From positions 1 to 53,705 of the forward strand of contig JAHWJX010000009.1 of assembly GCA_019348195.1 (NCBI GenBank): 53,705 bases of DNA, given 5' to 3'. Positions 1 through 9,108 of this stretch are shown here, in pieces. The DNA comes from Pseudomonadota bacterium (GTDB lineage: Bacteria; Pseudomonadota; Alphaproteobacteria; Caulobacterales; Caulobacteraceae). The notes under the pieces are model-generated. The model was not told the DNA's origin and ran no database searches. It saw nothing but the letters and a program-made list of their open reading frames with translations. The stretch's first letter is position 1; each line of letters starts with the position of its first letter. A program made the position numbers and the translations under genes.

Positions 1-116
1 TAAGCTATTGTTTACCTAAGCGCCTGTTTTCCGCCGCGTTCCTCCTCAACAAGGAGATGGCGCTCGGACCTGTTTCGAGGGGTGACGCTCATGGGTGCTG
101 GCGGCTAGGATTGGCG

Positions 117-1418
117 ATGCGCTTCGGCCTGATTCTCTTGAGTGCGCTGGCGATCGCCGCGGTCCCGTTCGCGCCGACGTCGCCGCAGGCGCAGGTCGCC
201 ATCGACGTCAACCAGGGCATCGTCGAGCCCCTGCCCATCGCCCTGCCCAACTTCGCCGGTGCGGGGCCGTACGGCGCCGACATCGCCCGGGTGGTCGCGG
301 CCGACCTGGAGCGCTCCGGCTATTTCCGACCGCTGAACGGCGCGGGCCTGCCTGCGGCCGACGTCGCCTCCACGCCGCCCCTGGCCGAATTCAGGGCGGG
401 CGGCGCCCAGGCGTTGGTTGCGGGGCGCTCCGCCGTGGGACCGGACGGACGACTGCAGGTGGAGTTCCGCTTGTGGGACACGGCGCTCAACCAGCAGCTC
501 ACGGCGCTGCAGTTCACCGCCACCCCCGACAACTGGCGGCGGGTGGCCCACAAGGTGGCCGACGCGGTCTATCAGCGGCTCACGGGCGCCCGCACCGGCT
601 ATTTCGACACCCGCGTGGTGTTCGTGGCTGAGACCGGACCTCGCGACCGACGGGTCAAACGGCTGGCCATCATGGACCAGGACGGCGCCACGCCGCAGTA
701 TCTGACGGACGGCTCGGCCATCGTCACTTCGCCCCGGTTCAGCGCCAACAGCCAGGAGATCGTCTATATGGCGATCAAGGGGGGCCGCTCGCGCCTGTAC
801 CTGTTCAACATCGAGACGGCGCGTCAGGAGACGCTGGGCGAGTTCCCGGGCCTGGTCTATGCGCCGCGCTTCTCGCCGGACGGCCAGCAGGTGGCGTTCA
901 GCGCCGAGCGCAACGGCAACTCCGACATCTTCGTGATGGACCTGCGGACGCGCAAAAGCACGCGCCTGACCAGCGATCCCGGGATCGACACCTCGCCGTC
1001 CTTCTCGCCCGACGGACGGCGGATCGCCTTCAACTCCGACCGGGGCGGCGACCCGCGGCTCTACCTCATGAACGCCGACGGCTCCGGCCAGCGGCCGATC
1101 GCGGCCAGCGGCGGGCGGTACTCGACGCCGGTCTGGGCGCCCCGCGGCGAGTTGATCGCCTTCACGCGGCAGAACGGCGGACAGTTCGGCATCGGCGTGA
1201 TCAACGCCGACGGAAGCGGGGAGCGCATGCTCACCTCCTCCTACCTCGACGAGGGCCCGACCTGGGCCCCCAACGGCCGCGTCATCATGTTCAGTCGCGA
1301 AAGCGGGCCCGGAGGGGAAAGCCGGCTCTTCTCCGTGGACGTCTCCGGGCGCAATCTTCGACCCGCCGCCTTTCCGGGCGGCGCCTCCGACCCGGCGTGG
1401 TCGCCCATGCTGAACTAG
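117..1418 (+). CDS. tolB: Tol-Pal system beta-propeller protein TolB
   Basis: Periplasmic protein of the Tol-Pal envelope complex, which links the outer-membrane lipoprotein Pal to inner-membrane TolA and supports outer-membrane constriction during division. The 433-residue product has an N-terminal signal peptide ([16 protein letters not shown], cleavage near AQA), an N-terminal TolB domain ([20 protein letters not shown]), then a C-terminal propeller of repeated SPDG/NADGSG motifs (for example [34 protein letters not shown]). I place the start at ATG 117: it directly precedes the signal peptide and has AGGA upstream, whereas the in-frame ATG at 57 would add a non-signal extension. pal and cpoB follow in the same direction. 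tolQRA would normally lie upstream but is outside the window; bases 1-116 hold no gene I can support. Confidence 0.97.
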   Translation: MRFGLILLSALAIAAVPFAPTSPQAQVAIDVNQGIVEPLPIALPNFAGAGPYGADIARVVAADLERSGYFRPLNGAGLPAADVASTPPLAEFRAGGAQALVAGRSAVGPDGRLQVEFRLWDTALNQQLTALQFTATPDNWRRVAHKVADAVYQRLTGARTGYFDTRVVFVAETGPRDRRVKRLAIMDQDGATPQYLTDGSAIVTSPRFSANSQEIVYMAIKGGRSRLYLFNIETARQETLGEFPGLVYAPRFSPDGQQVAFSAERNGNSDIFVMDLRTRKSTRLTSDPGIDTSPSFSPDGRRIAFNSDRGGDPRLYLMNADGSGQRPIAASGGRYSTPVWAPRGELIAFTRQNGGQFGIGVINADGSGERMLTSSYLDEGPTWAPNGRVIMFSRESGPGGESRLFSVDVSGRNLRPAAFPGGASDPAWSPMLN

Positions 1419-1437
1419 ACCAGAAGGAGCAACTTCA

Positions 1438-2028
1438 ATGCGTCCCCAGCAGATCGGATTGGTTCTCGCGCTCGCCGCCGCGCTCGGCTCCAGCGCTTGC
1501 GCCTCACGCCGCGCGCCGCCGCCCACGGCGGCCAGCACCCCGCCGCCGCTGACCGAAACGGCGCCAGGCGGGACCGTGGTGGGCGCGTCGCCGATCAACC
1601 CGGCTCCGGCCGACCCTTCCTTCGGCGCCGCGCAGGCCAACATTCCGGCTTCGGGTCCGGGCTCCCGTCAGGACTTCGTGGCCGTGGCGGGCTCCGAGCG
1701 GATCTATTTCGCGACGGACAGCTACGAGCTGACGCAGGAGGCCGGTTCCGTCATCCAGGCCCAGGCCCAGTGGCTGCAACGCTATCCCGGCGTGCTGGTC
1801 ACGGTGGAAGGCAACGCCGACGAGCGCGGCACCCGAGAATACAACCTGGGCCTCGGCGCGCGCCGGGCGCAGGCCGTTCGTGAGCGGATGATCCAGCTGG
1901 GTCTGCGTCCGGAGCGGATCGCCACCATCTCCTACGGCAAGGAGCGGCCCGTCGACACGCGGTCCAGCGAGGAAGGCTGGGCCATCAACCGCAATGCGCG
2001 CACCAACTTCACCGGCTCCAGCGAATAA
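1438..2028 (+). CDS. pal: Peptidoglycan-associated lipoprotein Pal
   Basis: Outer-membrane lipoprotein that binds peptidoglycan through an OmpA-C domain and interacts with TolB. The 196-residue protein starts with a lipoprotein signal ending GSSAC (Cys at about residue 21), followed by a Pro/Ala-rich linker to about residue 75 and an OmpA-like domain. Typical motifs are visible: IYFATDSYEL, VEGNADERGTREYN, LGARRAQAVRERM and a C-terminal SYGKERPV followed by NRNARTNF. It lies 19 nt after tolB with AGAAGGAG upstream of the ATG, so it is surely co-transcribed. Length and gene order are those of the usual family. Confidence 0.97.
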   Translation: MRPQQIGLVLALAAALGSSACASRRAPPPTAASTPPPLTETAPGGTVVGASPINPAPADPSFGAAQANIPASGPGSRQDFVAVAGSERIYFATDSYELTQEAGSVIQAQAQWLQRYPGVLVTVEGNADERGTREYNLGLGARRAQAVRERMIQLGLRPERIATISYGKERPVDTRSSEEGWAINRNARTNFTGSSE

Positions 2029-2053
2029 GGGCCGGTCCTCTGGACCTCAGCAC

Positions 2054-2881
2054 ATGACACAGCCGCGCCTGATCGCCGCCGCCGCGCTCGCCGCATTGGC
2101 GCTGGCCTCCACTCCGGCCCACGCCCAGCTGTTAGGCGGCAAGCGCCAGGACGAGGCCATCGCCGCCATCCAGGCGCGCATCGCCGAACTGCAGAACGCC
2201 CACCGGACGGCGCAGGCCGAGATCAAGGCCCTTACCCAGGCGCACGACAACACCAAGGGCGAGCTTACGGCCGCCAGCGCACGGGTCGACGACATGGAGG
2301 CCACGGTGAAGTCGCTGAACGGCACGGCCGAAACCCTGGCCGCCGACCTAGCCACGGCGCGTCGAGACCTGGGCGCGGCCCAGGCGCAGAACCGCGACCT
2401 GCTGGAGCGCCTGGCGCGGGTGGAGTCCGCCCAGGCGGCGCTGACGGTAGCGAGCGGGAGCTCGGCCGTGCCGGCTGCGGCCACCGCGCCCAGCGATCCC
2501 GTCGCCGCCTTCGCCGCCGCGCGCGCCCTGATGGACGGCGGCCGCTTCGCCGAGGCGGGGGACGCGTTCGAGGCCTATGCGTCGGCGCACGCGTCCCAGC
2601 CCAATGCAGCGGAGGCGAACTATTGGCTGGGCGAGACCCTCTACCTCCGCGAGAACTACGGTGAGGCCGCTCAGGCCTATATCGTCGCGCTGAAGGGCTG
2701 GCCCAAATCGTCCTGGGCGCCCGACGCCCTGGTGAAGCTGTCCAGCAGCTTGATCGCGCTGAAACAGCCGACGGAAGCCTGCAAGACCCTGGGCGAGTTC
2801 GACCGGCGCTACCGCTCCGCCCCGGCCGCGCTGAAGACCCGCGCGCGCTCGGCCCGCGCTCAGGCCAAGTGCGCCGCCTGA
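2054..2881 (+). CDS. cpoB: Cell division coordinator CpoB (YbgF), coiled coil plus TPR
   Basis: Periplasmic Tol-associated protein that in E. coli coordinates peptidoglycan synthesis with outer-membrane constriction. The 275-residue product has a signal peptide (MTQPRLIAAAALAALALAS, cleavage after AHA). An Ala/Gln-rich coiled coil follows (roughly residues 30-130: IAAIQARIAELQ, ASARVDDMEATV). The C-terminal TPR/YbgF domain begins at about residue 155 (PVAAFAAARALMDGGRF, AEANYWLGETLYLRENY, SSWAPDALVKLSSSL). The start is ATG 2054, immediately before the signal peptide; an earlier in-frame start would overlap pal. It is the third gene of the tolB-pal-cpoB row and overlaps tilS by 13 nt. Confidence 0.95.
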   Translation: MTQPRLIAAAALAALALASTPAHAQLLGGKRQDEAIAAIQARIAELQNAHRTAQAEIKALTQAHDNTKGELTAASARVDDMEATVKSLNGTAETLAADLATARRDLGAAQAQNRDLLERLARVESAQAALTVASGSSAVPAAATAPSDPVAAFAAARALMDGGRFAEAGDAFEAYASAHASQPNAAEANYWLGETLYLRENYGEAAQAYIVALKGWPKSSWAPDALVKLSSSLIALKQPTEACKTLGEFDRRYRSAPAALKTRARSARAQAKCAA

Positions 2882-4122
2882 GGTGTACGGGCGAGGACTG
2901 GGCCGCGGCCGCGCTCGCCCAACTCGACGCCCGGCTCGAGACGGAGAGCTCGGCGCCGCTGGCCGTTGCGGTCTCGGGCGGCGGCGACTCGGTGGCGCTG
3001 CTCCATCTGGCCCATGCCTGGTCGGTCCGACGCGGCCGCAGGCTGCTGGTGCTGACCGTTGATCACGGCCTGAATCCCGATGGGTCGCGCTGGGCGGGCT
3101 TGGTGGCCCAGACCGCCCGCGAGCTGGGCCATTCGGTTCAGATGCTCGCCTGGGCCGGCCCCAAGCCCGTGACCGGGGTTCCGGCGGCGGCCCGGGCCGC
3201 GCGGCACGCGCTGCTGGCCGAGGCCGCCCGAGAGGGGGGGGTGCGGGTGATCCTGTTGGGCCACACGGCCGACGATCGCGCAGAGGCCGAGCACATGCGC
3301 GCGGAAGGTTCCACCCTCGGGCGTCTGGAGATCTGGTCGCCCTCGCCCGCCTGGCCGGAGGGGAGGGGAATCATGCTGCTCCGACCGCTGTTGGGCGCCC
3401 GCCGCGAGGCGCTTCGCGCCTGGCTTTGCGCGCGCAGCATCAGCTGGATCGAGGACCCGGCCAACGCCGATCCCCGGTTTGCGCGGACTCGCGCCCGGGC
3501 GGCCCTCCGCGGGGCGGCCGCAACCCGGGAGAACGACCCGCTCGAAGCGCTTCAGCCGCGTCTAGCCGCTGGGTTGACGGGCGTTGATCCTGCGGAGGCG
3601 CCGGGTGGTCTCGTGCTCGATCGGGCGGAGCTCTCCATTGCGCCAAACGCCCACCGCCTTCTCTCGGCGGCGCTGTTGTGCGCCTCCGGCCAGCGTCGCC
3701 CGCCTCGGGGCCGCTCCGTTTTCGCGCTCCTGGCCCGGCTTGGGGAGCCAGCCGAGGTCACCGCCACCCTGGCCGGTGCGCGCCTGCATGCGGGGCCCGG
3801 GACGATCCTGCTGACGCGGGATCCCGGACGCAGCGGCCTGCCGCAGCTGTCGGTCGCGGCGGGCGAGCGGATCGTCTGGGACGGCCGCTTCGAAGTGGTG
3901 GCCGGGGAAGCCGGGGTCGTTAGGGCGGCGGGCGGCGTGGCCGGGCGGCTGTCGCGGCCCGACAAGGCGGCGCTCAGGGCGATGCGCCCGCCGTGCCGTC
4001 CGACGCTGCCCGCGCTGGAGACGCCGTCCGGCGGCGTCCACCTGCTTCGAGCCCGAGCCCTGGGCGGCGAACGTCTGCGGGCGGCGCTGAACGGTTACGT
4101 CCGGGAAGGCGAGCTTCCCTGA
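2869..4122 (+). CDS. tilS: tRNA(Ile)-lysidine synthase TilS
   Basis: Ligates lysine to C34 of the tRNA(Ile) CAU anticodon, changing decoding to AUA. The 417-residue protein carries the PP-loop SGGGDS (residues 36-41), the following LLVLTVDHGL, GHTADDRAEAEHMRAEGS and a WIEDPANADPRFARTRAR segment, all typical of the N-terminal TilS domain. The C-terminal part is less conserved and Ala/Arg-rich. The start is taken as GTG 2869 inside the end of cpoB, giving 13 nt of overlap and likely translational coupling. In many proteobacteria tilS is followed by ftsH; here it meets a convergent gene after 6 nt, so the usual continuation is absent. Confidence 0.93.
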   Translation: MRRLRCTGEDWAAAALAQLDARLETESSAPLAVAVSGGGDSVALLHLAHAWSVRRGRRLLVLTVDHGLNPDGSRWAGLVAQTARELGHSVQMLAWAGPKPVTGVPAAARAARHALLAEAAREGGVRVILLGHTADDRAEAEHMRAEGSTLGRLEIWSPSPAWPEGRGIMLLRPLLGARREALRAWLCARSISWIEDPANADPRFARTRARAALRGAAATRENDPLEALQPRLAAGLTGVDPAEAPGGLVLDRAELSIAPNAHRLLSAALLCASGQRRPPRGRSVFALLARLGEPAEVTATLAGARLHAGPGTILLTRDPGRSGLPQLSVAAGERIVWDGRFEVVAGEAGVVRAAGGVAGRLSRPDKAALRAMRPPCRPTLPALETPSGGVHLLRARALGGERLRAALNGYVREGELP

Positions 4123-4128
4123 CCGCCC

Positions 4129-7100
4129 TCAGTTCAGCTCGCCGATGCCGGCGTCCAGCAGAAGGTAGGCGCGGCCGGGGTCGGAGCTGAGCAGCGCGGC
4201 CACCATATAGCCTTCACGGTCCTTGGCGGCGGCGTCGGACAGGATTTCTCCGTAGCGGCGGAGATACTGCTCGGTCTGGGCGCGCAGGTCGGCGTTCAGC
4301 AGGACGCGGCGCGAGAGGCGCTGGACGGCGGCGGGCGCCAGGCGCCGGACCACGTCGCGGGCGGCAGACTGGTCGCCCAGCTGGATGGCGGCCGCGATCT
4401 CATCGATGCGGGCGCGGGGCAGCAGCACGCCGGCGTCCAGTCCCAGAGCCTCGATCTCGGCGATCATTCGGTCAGCCAGGACATCCTCCTGCGAAGGCCC
4501 CTCGCCGGCGCTCTCGGTATCAATGGAGGACAGCAGGTCGGTCCAGCTCCAGCCGCCGCCCTCCTCGCCGCGCGCGGCCCCCTCCCCGGTGGAGACCACG
4601 GGGGCGGAGACCCGGCCCTCGAACACGCTTTGCACGCTGGGGGGTTCGGCGCGCGCGGTGATGCGGATGCCCGGGCGCAGGCTGACGGGCGCAAAGGTCG
4701 GGATGGGCGCGGCGGGCGTGACCGGGGCGGTGGCGACATCCGGCACGGTGATCGGGGCGGGAGCCTTGGTGAACCGCCCTGGCCGGCGTGCGGTCGCGGC
4801 GGGAAGGGCGGAGGAGAACGCCGGGGGCTGGGCCGGCTCGAGCTGCGGAGCCGGAGGCTCGGGTTCGGACGGAGCTTCCGCCAGGACCTCCGCCGCGGGC
4901 GCCTCGATCGGCATGGGCTCTACGGCCGGGAGCGCAGGCGAGGGCGCCGCCGGCTCAAGAGCGGCGGCGGTCGCGGTGGGCAGGCCGCCCCCAACCACGT
5001 TCGGCAGGGCGGGAGAGAGCGGCTCAGGCGTGAGCGGCGGGAAGCCGGCGGGGGAGGCGACCGCGCCCATAAGGCGGACGGCCTCGCTCAGCATCTGGTA
5101 GTTGCGACGCACCCGCTCCTGGAAGGCGGCGTCCAACGCCTGGGTCTCCTCCGCGGCGCGGCGGGCCGCAGCGGTCAGGTCGCCCACGCCGCGCTCCACC
5201 GCCACCCGGACCTCGTCGGCGCGGAGCTGGGCTTCGGCCGGCAAACGCTCCACGCGCGCGTCGATCTGCGTCATGATCTCTTCGAGCTTGCCCATCGCCA
5301 CGCGGGTGGCCTCGAGCTGGCCGTCCAGCCGGCTGGCCGAGCGCTCTCCGGCCGCCTCCACCAGGGCCGCGGACTGATCGATCAACTTGCGCGCGGCGTT
5401 GAGGCGGCTGTCGAAGGTCTCGTCCGCCTTGCGGCCGACCACAAAGGCGGCCTCGTTGAGCTGCTCCACCTTGCCGCGCGCCGCCTCGGCGTGGACTCCG
5501 GCCGCGTCCCGGGCCGCCTCGGCGGCCGTGGTGAGGGCGTCCAGCGCGCTCTGGGTGGCGGCCTGCAGGGCGTCGCGCTCGGCGGAGCCGGAGTTGGCGA
5601 TCTCCTCGAGCGCGCGCTGGATGCCCGTTTGCAGCGTCTCGCGTTCGCCGGCCCCGGTGCGCGACAGGCGCTCCAGCGCGCCCTCCGTCTCGCTGGTGAT
5701 GATCTCACGGGCGCCTGCCCCCGTCTGGGCCAGGGCGGCCAGGGCCTGTTGCGTGTCGCCGGCGATGGCGGCGCGTTCGGCGGAGCTCGTGGCGGCCAGG
5801 GCGGCCACGGCGGTCTGAGTTTCGGCTTCGAGCCCTTGGCGCGCGGCGGCGCCGCTGGCGAGCATGGCTTCCACCGCTTCACGCGTGCGGTGCTCCACGG
5901 CGTCGCGCTCCGAGGCGCCCGTGCGGGAGAGGATCTGCAACGCCCGCTCCGTGTCGGCCTGGACGGCCTGACGCTCGGCGGCCCCGGTCTGAGTGAGGTC
6001 GCCGATGGCGCGCTCGGTTTCCTCCTGGGCGGCCCGGCGCTCGGCCGCCGCGGCCTCCGCCATGGCCAGCAATGCACGGTGCGTTTCGGCCGACACCGCG
6101 TTGCGTTCGCTGGAGCCTGTTTGAACCAGCGCCTGGAGGGCGGTCTGGAAATCCGCCTGGGCGGACTGGCGCTCGCCCTGCGCGGTCGAGGCCAGCACCT
6201 CCAGCGCGCGCTGGGTGTCGGCCTCGACGGTCTGGCGCTCGGTTGCGCTGCGCTCGATAAGCGCTTCGATGGCGCGCACGGCGGCGGCCTGGAGGGCCTC
6301 GCGAGAGCTCGATCCGGTCTGAACGAGGCCCTCCATGGCGGTGCGGGTGTCGGACTCCAGCGCGGCCCGTTCCTCCTGGGCGGTCCCGGCTAGGTCCGCC
6401 AGCACGGCGCGGGTGCGCTCGTCCAGCGCCTTGTGCTCGGTGCGGGCCGTATCCGTCATCTCCCGGAACTGTTCGGAGGCGCCCGAAAGCAGGGTCCGGA
6501 GCGCTTCGGCGCCCTGGGTGGAGAGCTGGCCGAGCTCCACGGCGCCCGCGCGGGTGTGGGCCAGTGCGTCGGCCAGGCTGGCGCGCTGATCTTCGATCTG
6601 GCCGGAAAAGGCCAGCTGTTCGGTGCGGAGCTGGTCCCCGAGGGTGGCCAGGGCGCCGCGCTGAGAGGTGAGCGTCTCCTCCACGGCCCGGACCTGTTCG
6701 GAGAGACCGGAGCCGGAGATCTCCAAGCGCAGCACCTGCCGGCCAAGATCCTCGCCGGCGGTGCGTGCGGCGTCGCCGGCCTCGGCGGCGGCGGCGGCCA
6801 GATCGGCGGCGCGAGCGGCCAGGGCGGCCTCGGCTTCCCGAATCTGGGTCTGGGCCAGGTCCGAGGCGTCGGCCACCATGCGGGCCTGGCGGCTGACGGC
6901 TTCCGTGACGCCCGTCGCCTGCCTGTCCAGCGAGTGGGCGAGGTCGAACAGCTGTTCGCGCTCGCGGCCGAGGGTGCCTTTGATGGTTTCGGCGGAGCGG
7001 GAGGCCGATTGAGAGGCCTCCAGCAGGGCGCGGGTTTCGGTGGCCACGGCGTCACGCAGCGCGGCGAGGTCCACGCGGGCCTTTTCGGCCGCCGCGCTGG

Positions 7101-7674
7101 CCTCCCCGATGCGTCGGCGAACCTCGTCCACCGCCGTGCCGGCGTCGGCCGCGGCCAGCATGGCTGGCCCTAGCATGCGCTCCGCAACCGCTTTGGCTCG
7201 CCGGGTCTCGGCGGCGAGTTTGGCGCCCTGGCGCAGGGCGTAGGCGATCAGGATCGCCATGGCGAAAGGCGCCGCGGCCAGCACGGACAAGACCAGGAAC
7301 TGCAGGGGCCCAAACTGGAGCACTCCGCCCTGGCCCATGCCGAGCATGAAGGCCACCAGGGCTCCGGCCCACAGCACCCCGAAGACGACGGCGGCCGCAT
7401 AGCCGCGCCGGCCGATGTCGGGATCCTCGGCCTCCACAGGCGCCAAGCGCTGCAGTGCGGCAGGAGGAGGACGTATGGCCAGGTCGGCGGCCTCGTCCGG
7501 CGAGAGTGCGGGCAGGGGCGCGCGGGGCGCCTCCCTCAAGGCCTGGGGCGCAGGCGGGGCCGTCGAGGGCGCGGGCTGAGGCGCCGGTGAGGGCGCGGGG
7601 GTCGGCGAACTGTCGCCGACCTTGGACTCGCCCGGGTTGGAGAAGTCGAGCGGCGGGCGGACCGGGGATTTCAT
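4129..7674 (-). CDS. TipN-like polar-localisation membrane coiled-coil protein
   Basis: Large 1181-residue protein. Residues 1-80 are Pro/Ala-rich. Two hydrophobic segments follow (about 92-112, VVFGVLWAGALVAFM, and 123-146, FLVLSVLAAAPFAMAILIAYAL region split by a short loop), then an uninterrupted coiled coil to about residue 870. After that comes a Pro-rich linker, then a helical C-terminal domain (LADRMIAEIEALGLDAG to GRAYLLLDAGIGELN). This is the architecture known for Caulobacter TipN, the new-pole landmark that positions flagellum and division machinery: two N-terminal TM segments plus a long coiled coil. Residues 413-720 are fourteen exact-length 22-residue repeats. ATG 7674 is preferred over upstream starts because MKSPVRPP begins the proline-rich region. 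The protein is longer than I remember for TipN (about 890 aa), so orthology is an inference. Two GANTC sites lie upstream. Confidence 0.7.
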   Translation of the reverse strand: MKSPVRPPLDFSNPGESKVGDSSPTPAPSPAPQPAPSTAPPAPQALREAPRAPLPALSPDEAADLAIRPPPAALQRLAPVEAEDPDIGRRGYAAAVVFGVLWAGALVAFMLGMGQGGVLQFGPLQFLVLSVLAAAPFAMAILIAYALRQGAKLAAETRRAKAVAERMLGPAMLAAADAGTAVDEVRRRIGEASAAAEKARVDLAALRDAVATETRALLEASQSASRSAETIKGTLGREREQLFDLAHSLDRQATGVTEAVSRQARMVADASDLAQTQIREAEAALAARAADLAAAAAEAGDAARTAGEDLGRQVLRLEISGSGLSEQVRAVEETLTSQRGALATLGDQLRTEQLAFSGQIEDQRASLADALAHTRAGAVELGQLSTQGAEALRTLLSGASEQFREMTDTARTEHKALDERTRAVLADLAGTAQEERAALESDTRTAMEGLVQTGSSSREALQAAAVRAIEALIERSATERQTVEADTQRALEVLASTAQGERQSAQADFQTALQALVQTGSSERNAVSAETHRALLAMAEAAAAERRAAQEETERAIGDLTQTGAAERQAVQADTERALQILSRTGASERDAVEHRTREAVEAMLASGAAARQGLEAETQTAVAALAATSSAERAAIAGDTQQALAALAQTGAGAREIITSETEGALERLSRTGAGERETLQTGIQRALEEIANSGSAERDALQAATQSALDALTTAAEAARDAAGVHAEAARGKVEQLNEAAFVVGRKADETFDSRLNAARKLIDQSAALVEAAGERSASRLDGQLEATRVAMGKLEEIMTQIDARVERLPAEAQLRADEVRVAVERGVGDLTAAARRAAEETQALDAAFQERVRRNYQMLSEAVRLMGAVASPAGFPPLTPEPLSPALPNVVGGGLPTATAAALEPAAPSPALPAVEPMPIEAPAAEVLAEAPSEPEPPAPQLEPAQPPAFSSALPAATARRPGRFTKAPAPITVPDVATAPVTPAAPIPTFAPVSLRPGIRITARAEPPSVQSVFEGRVSAPVVSTGEGAARGEEGGGWSWTDLLSSIDTESAGEGPSQEDVLADRMIAEIEALGLDAGVLLPRARIDEIAAAIQLGDQSAARDVVRRLAPAAVQRLSRRVLLNADLRAQTEQYLRRYGEILSDAAAKDREGYMVAALLSSDPGRAYLLLDAGIGELN
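5515..6438 (-). repeat. Fourteen tandem 66-bp units (22-residue repeats) in the TipN-like gene
   Basis: Fourteen consecutive 22-residue units, each exactly 66 bp with no indels. Most units open with E-R or A-R, carry a Thr near position 9, a hydrophobic A-L-x-x-L core near positions 12-16 and a T-G near 19-20. Examples are ERQAVQADTERAL then QILSRTGAS, and ERDALQAATQSAL then DALTTAAEA. DNA identity between units is imperfect, so this is an old, selected repeat rather than a recent slippage event. The period is two hendecads (11 x 2). Confidence 0.9.
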
Positions 7675-7755
7675 CGCAACCTGAAACTCACGGCGCGAAC
7701 CCCCACCGGGCCCGCGCAATTCGAAGCGAGGCTACAGTCTCGTTCGCCGGTTGAC

Positions 7756-7775
7756 GAGTCGGTGTTGAACGATTC
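7756..7775. promoter_or_regulatory. Two GANTC (CcrM-type) sites upstream of the TipN-like gene
   Basis: GAGTC at 7756-7760 and GATTC at 7771-7775 lie about 80-100 bp upstream of the ATG at 7674. In Caulobacter, GANTC is methylated by CcrM, and methylated sites near promoters recruit GcrA to cell-cycle genes, including polarity and division genes. Two sites 15 bp apart in a short intergenic region suggest the same control here, but no promoter boxes were confidently identified. Confidence 0.4.
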
Positions 7776-7807
7776 GCGAGACGGGAGGACCTCGCCTTGC
7801 GGCGTGG

Positions 7808-7990
7808 TCAGAGAGCCGCCCTGAAGGCGACGGGCGGGCGCTCGGAAATGCGGCTCCGCTTGATGACGCGCTCATTCTGGGCCTTGGGGGCGCGCACTTC
7901 AAGGCTGTCGGTGCAAAGGCCGAGATGAGCGAGGGCGGTGGCCGCCACAGCGAACGCGACGTCCGCGATGAGTTGAGCCAAAGCTTCCAT
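7808..7990 (-). CDS. Small hypothetical protein (60 aa)
   Basis: I do not recognise a named family. The 60-residue product begins MEALAQLIADVAFAVAATAL, with a hydrophobic/amphipathic helix over residues 5-27. A basic, polar C-terminal half follows (KAQNERVIKRSRISERPP). Third codon positions are mostly G/C as in neighbouring genes, and the reading has sensible amino-acid use, which argues for a real gene. It sits between the crystallin-like gene's terminator and the TipN-like gene on the same strand, 133 nt upstream of the latter. Function unknown; a small membrane-associated protein is possible. Confidence 0.55.
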   Translation of the reverse strand: MEALAQLIADVAFAVAATALAHLGLCTDSLEVRAPKAQNERVIKRSRISERPPVAFRAAL

Positions 7991-8106
7991 GGCCTTCCCG
8001 CCGATCCGCCGTGCTTATGGCTCAGCTTCTCGGTGCGACGCAAGGTCGCCCTTGCATGAAATTCCTGTAAGGCGGAGGCGGCCGGGGCGGGAGAACAGCT
8101 TCGGCG

Positions 8107-8139
8107 AAAAAGGGGGCCGTGGGTTGCACGAGCCCCTTT
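8107..8139 (-). terminator. Rho-independent terminator of the crystallin-like gene
   Basis: Read on the minus strand, AAAGGGGC (8139-8132) pairs with GCCCCCTTT (8117-8109), with one bulged base, and the stem runs straight into a run of five T (8111-8107). It lies 38-70 nt past the stop codon of the crystallin-like gene. Confidence 0.7.
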
Positions 8140-8176
8140 GCGCCCGTCTTCCTGATGGAAGGGCGGGTCCGGCTGC

Positions 8177-8929
8177 TCAGCGCAGCCGGCAGAGGACGTC
8201 GCGCAGCGCGGGAGCCTCGACCAGGCGTCCGTCCTGGTCAACCGCGCGGCGGGAGCGTTCGCCTTGGTTGAAGTAGACGGCGGAGCCGTGGCCGGAGGCG
8301 CGGCAGAACTGGTCGGCCGAGCTCTGGCCGCGGGCGGCCACGTCGCTTCCGCCGATGCTGGGTCGGGCGAAGAAGACCACGCTGCGGCCCTGGACGCCGT
8401 CGCGCCGCGGGGCCCCGTAGGCCCTGCCCGAACCCGGACGGAAATCATCGTCGCGGTCGTCTCGCCCGTAGCCGTCCCGCTCGTACCGGTTGTCCTGTTC
8501 GTAGCGGTCGTCGTCATCGACGTATCCGCCGCCAGCGAAGCCGCCTCCCTGCTCCGCGCGGACGGAGGAGATGCGGGCGTTGAGGCCCAGGCGGTCCAGG
8601 CTGCGGATTGAGCCCGTCAGGCGTTCGCAACGGCCGCGGAACTCGCTGTCGTCGCAAACGGTGAAGCTGCCCGAAGTGCGGGCGCTGCGGGCGCGATCGT
8701 TGAAGCCGATGCGGGAGAAGTCCCGCTCCTCGCCGTAGATGGTGACCTGGCGGCCGGTGAAGTTCTCGCCCTCATAGAAGGTGATGCTGGGCCCCGAGCC
8801 GTAGGTCTGACCATAAGGCTGCTGCTGCTGGCCGAACGGAAACGGGAAGGGGAAGGACTGCTGGGCCGAGGCGGCGCCGGCGGCGAGGGTCGCGAGCGCG
8901 GCGGCTCCGGCGGCGAGGATGCGGTTCAC
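8177..8929 (-). CDS. Secreted beta/gamma-crystallin-fold protein
   Basis: The 250-residue product has a clear signal peptide (MNRILAAGAAALATLAAGAASA) and a Phe/Gln/Pro-rich spacer. A beta/gamma-crystallin-type Greek-key pair follows at about residues 48-125 (ITFYEGENFTGRQVTIYGE, then FTVCDDSEFRGRCERLTG and LDRLGLNARISSVR). A Gly/Asp/Arg/Tyr-rich linker (about 130-185) leads to a second conserved C-terminal segment with two Cys (SADQFCRASGHGSAVYF, ALRDVLCRLR). Related secreted or membrane-associated crystallin-fold proteins are common in Caulobacterales and Sphingomonadales; some bind calcium, but I cannot identify a canonical Ca site here. It is monocistronic with its own terminator. The precise role is unknown. 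Confidence 0.8.
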   Translation of the reverse strand: MNRILAAGAAALATLAAGAASAQQSFPFPFPFGQQQQPYGQTYGSGPSITFYEGENFTGRQVTIYGEERDFSRIGFNDRARSARTSGSFTVCDDSEFRGRCERLTGSIRSLDRLGLNARISSVRAEQGGGFAGGGYVDDDDRYEQDNRYERDGYGRDDRDDDFRPGSGRAYGAPRRDGVQGRSVVFFARPSIGGSDVAARGQSSADQFCRASGHGSAVYFNQGERSRRAVDQDGRLVEAPALRDVLCRLR

Positions 8930-9108
8930 GGGCGGTCTCCTTCTAAGCGCAGCGGTTCTGCGCCTCCACGCCTGAACCTCGGCTGACCGCCACGGCTGCT
9001 TTTGGGTTCAGCGACGGTCTGCGTCGCGGGGGTCGCCGACATGACGGTTCCTTAACTTGAGCGTGCCCCTGCGGCTTGCGATGACGAGCGGACCGGGGGT
9101 CGACTCGC

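Noticed and set aside
4630-6393. 587-residue plus-strand reading opposite the TipN-like gene
   Set aside because: Shadow of the repeat-rich coiled coil. Its Gly/Arg/Leu composition and periodicity mirror the 66-bp repeats on the other strand, with no known domain.
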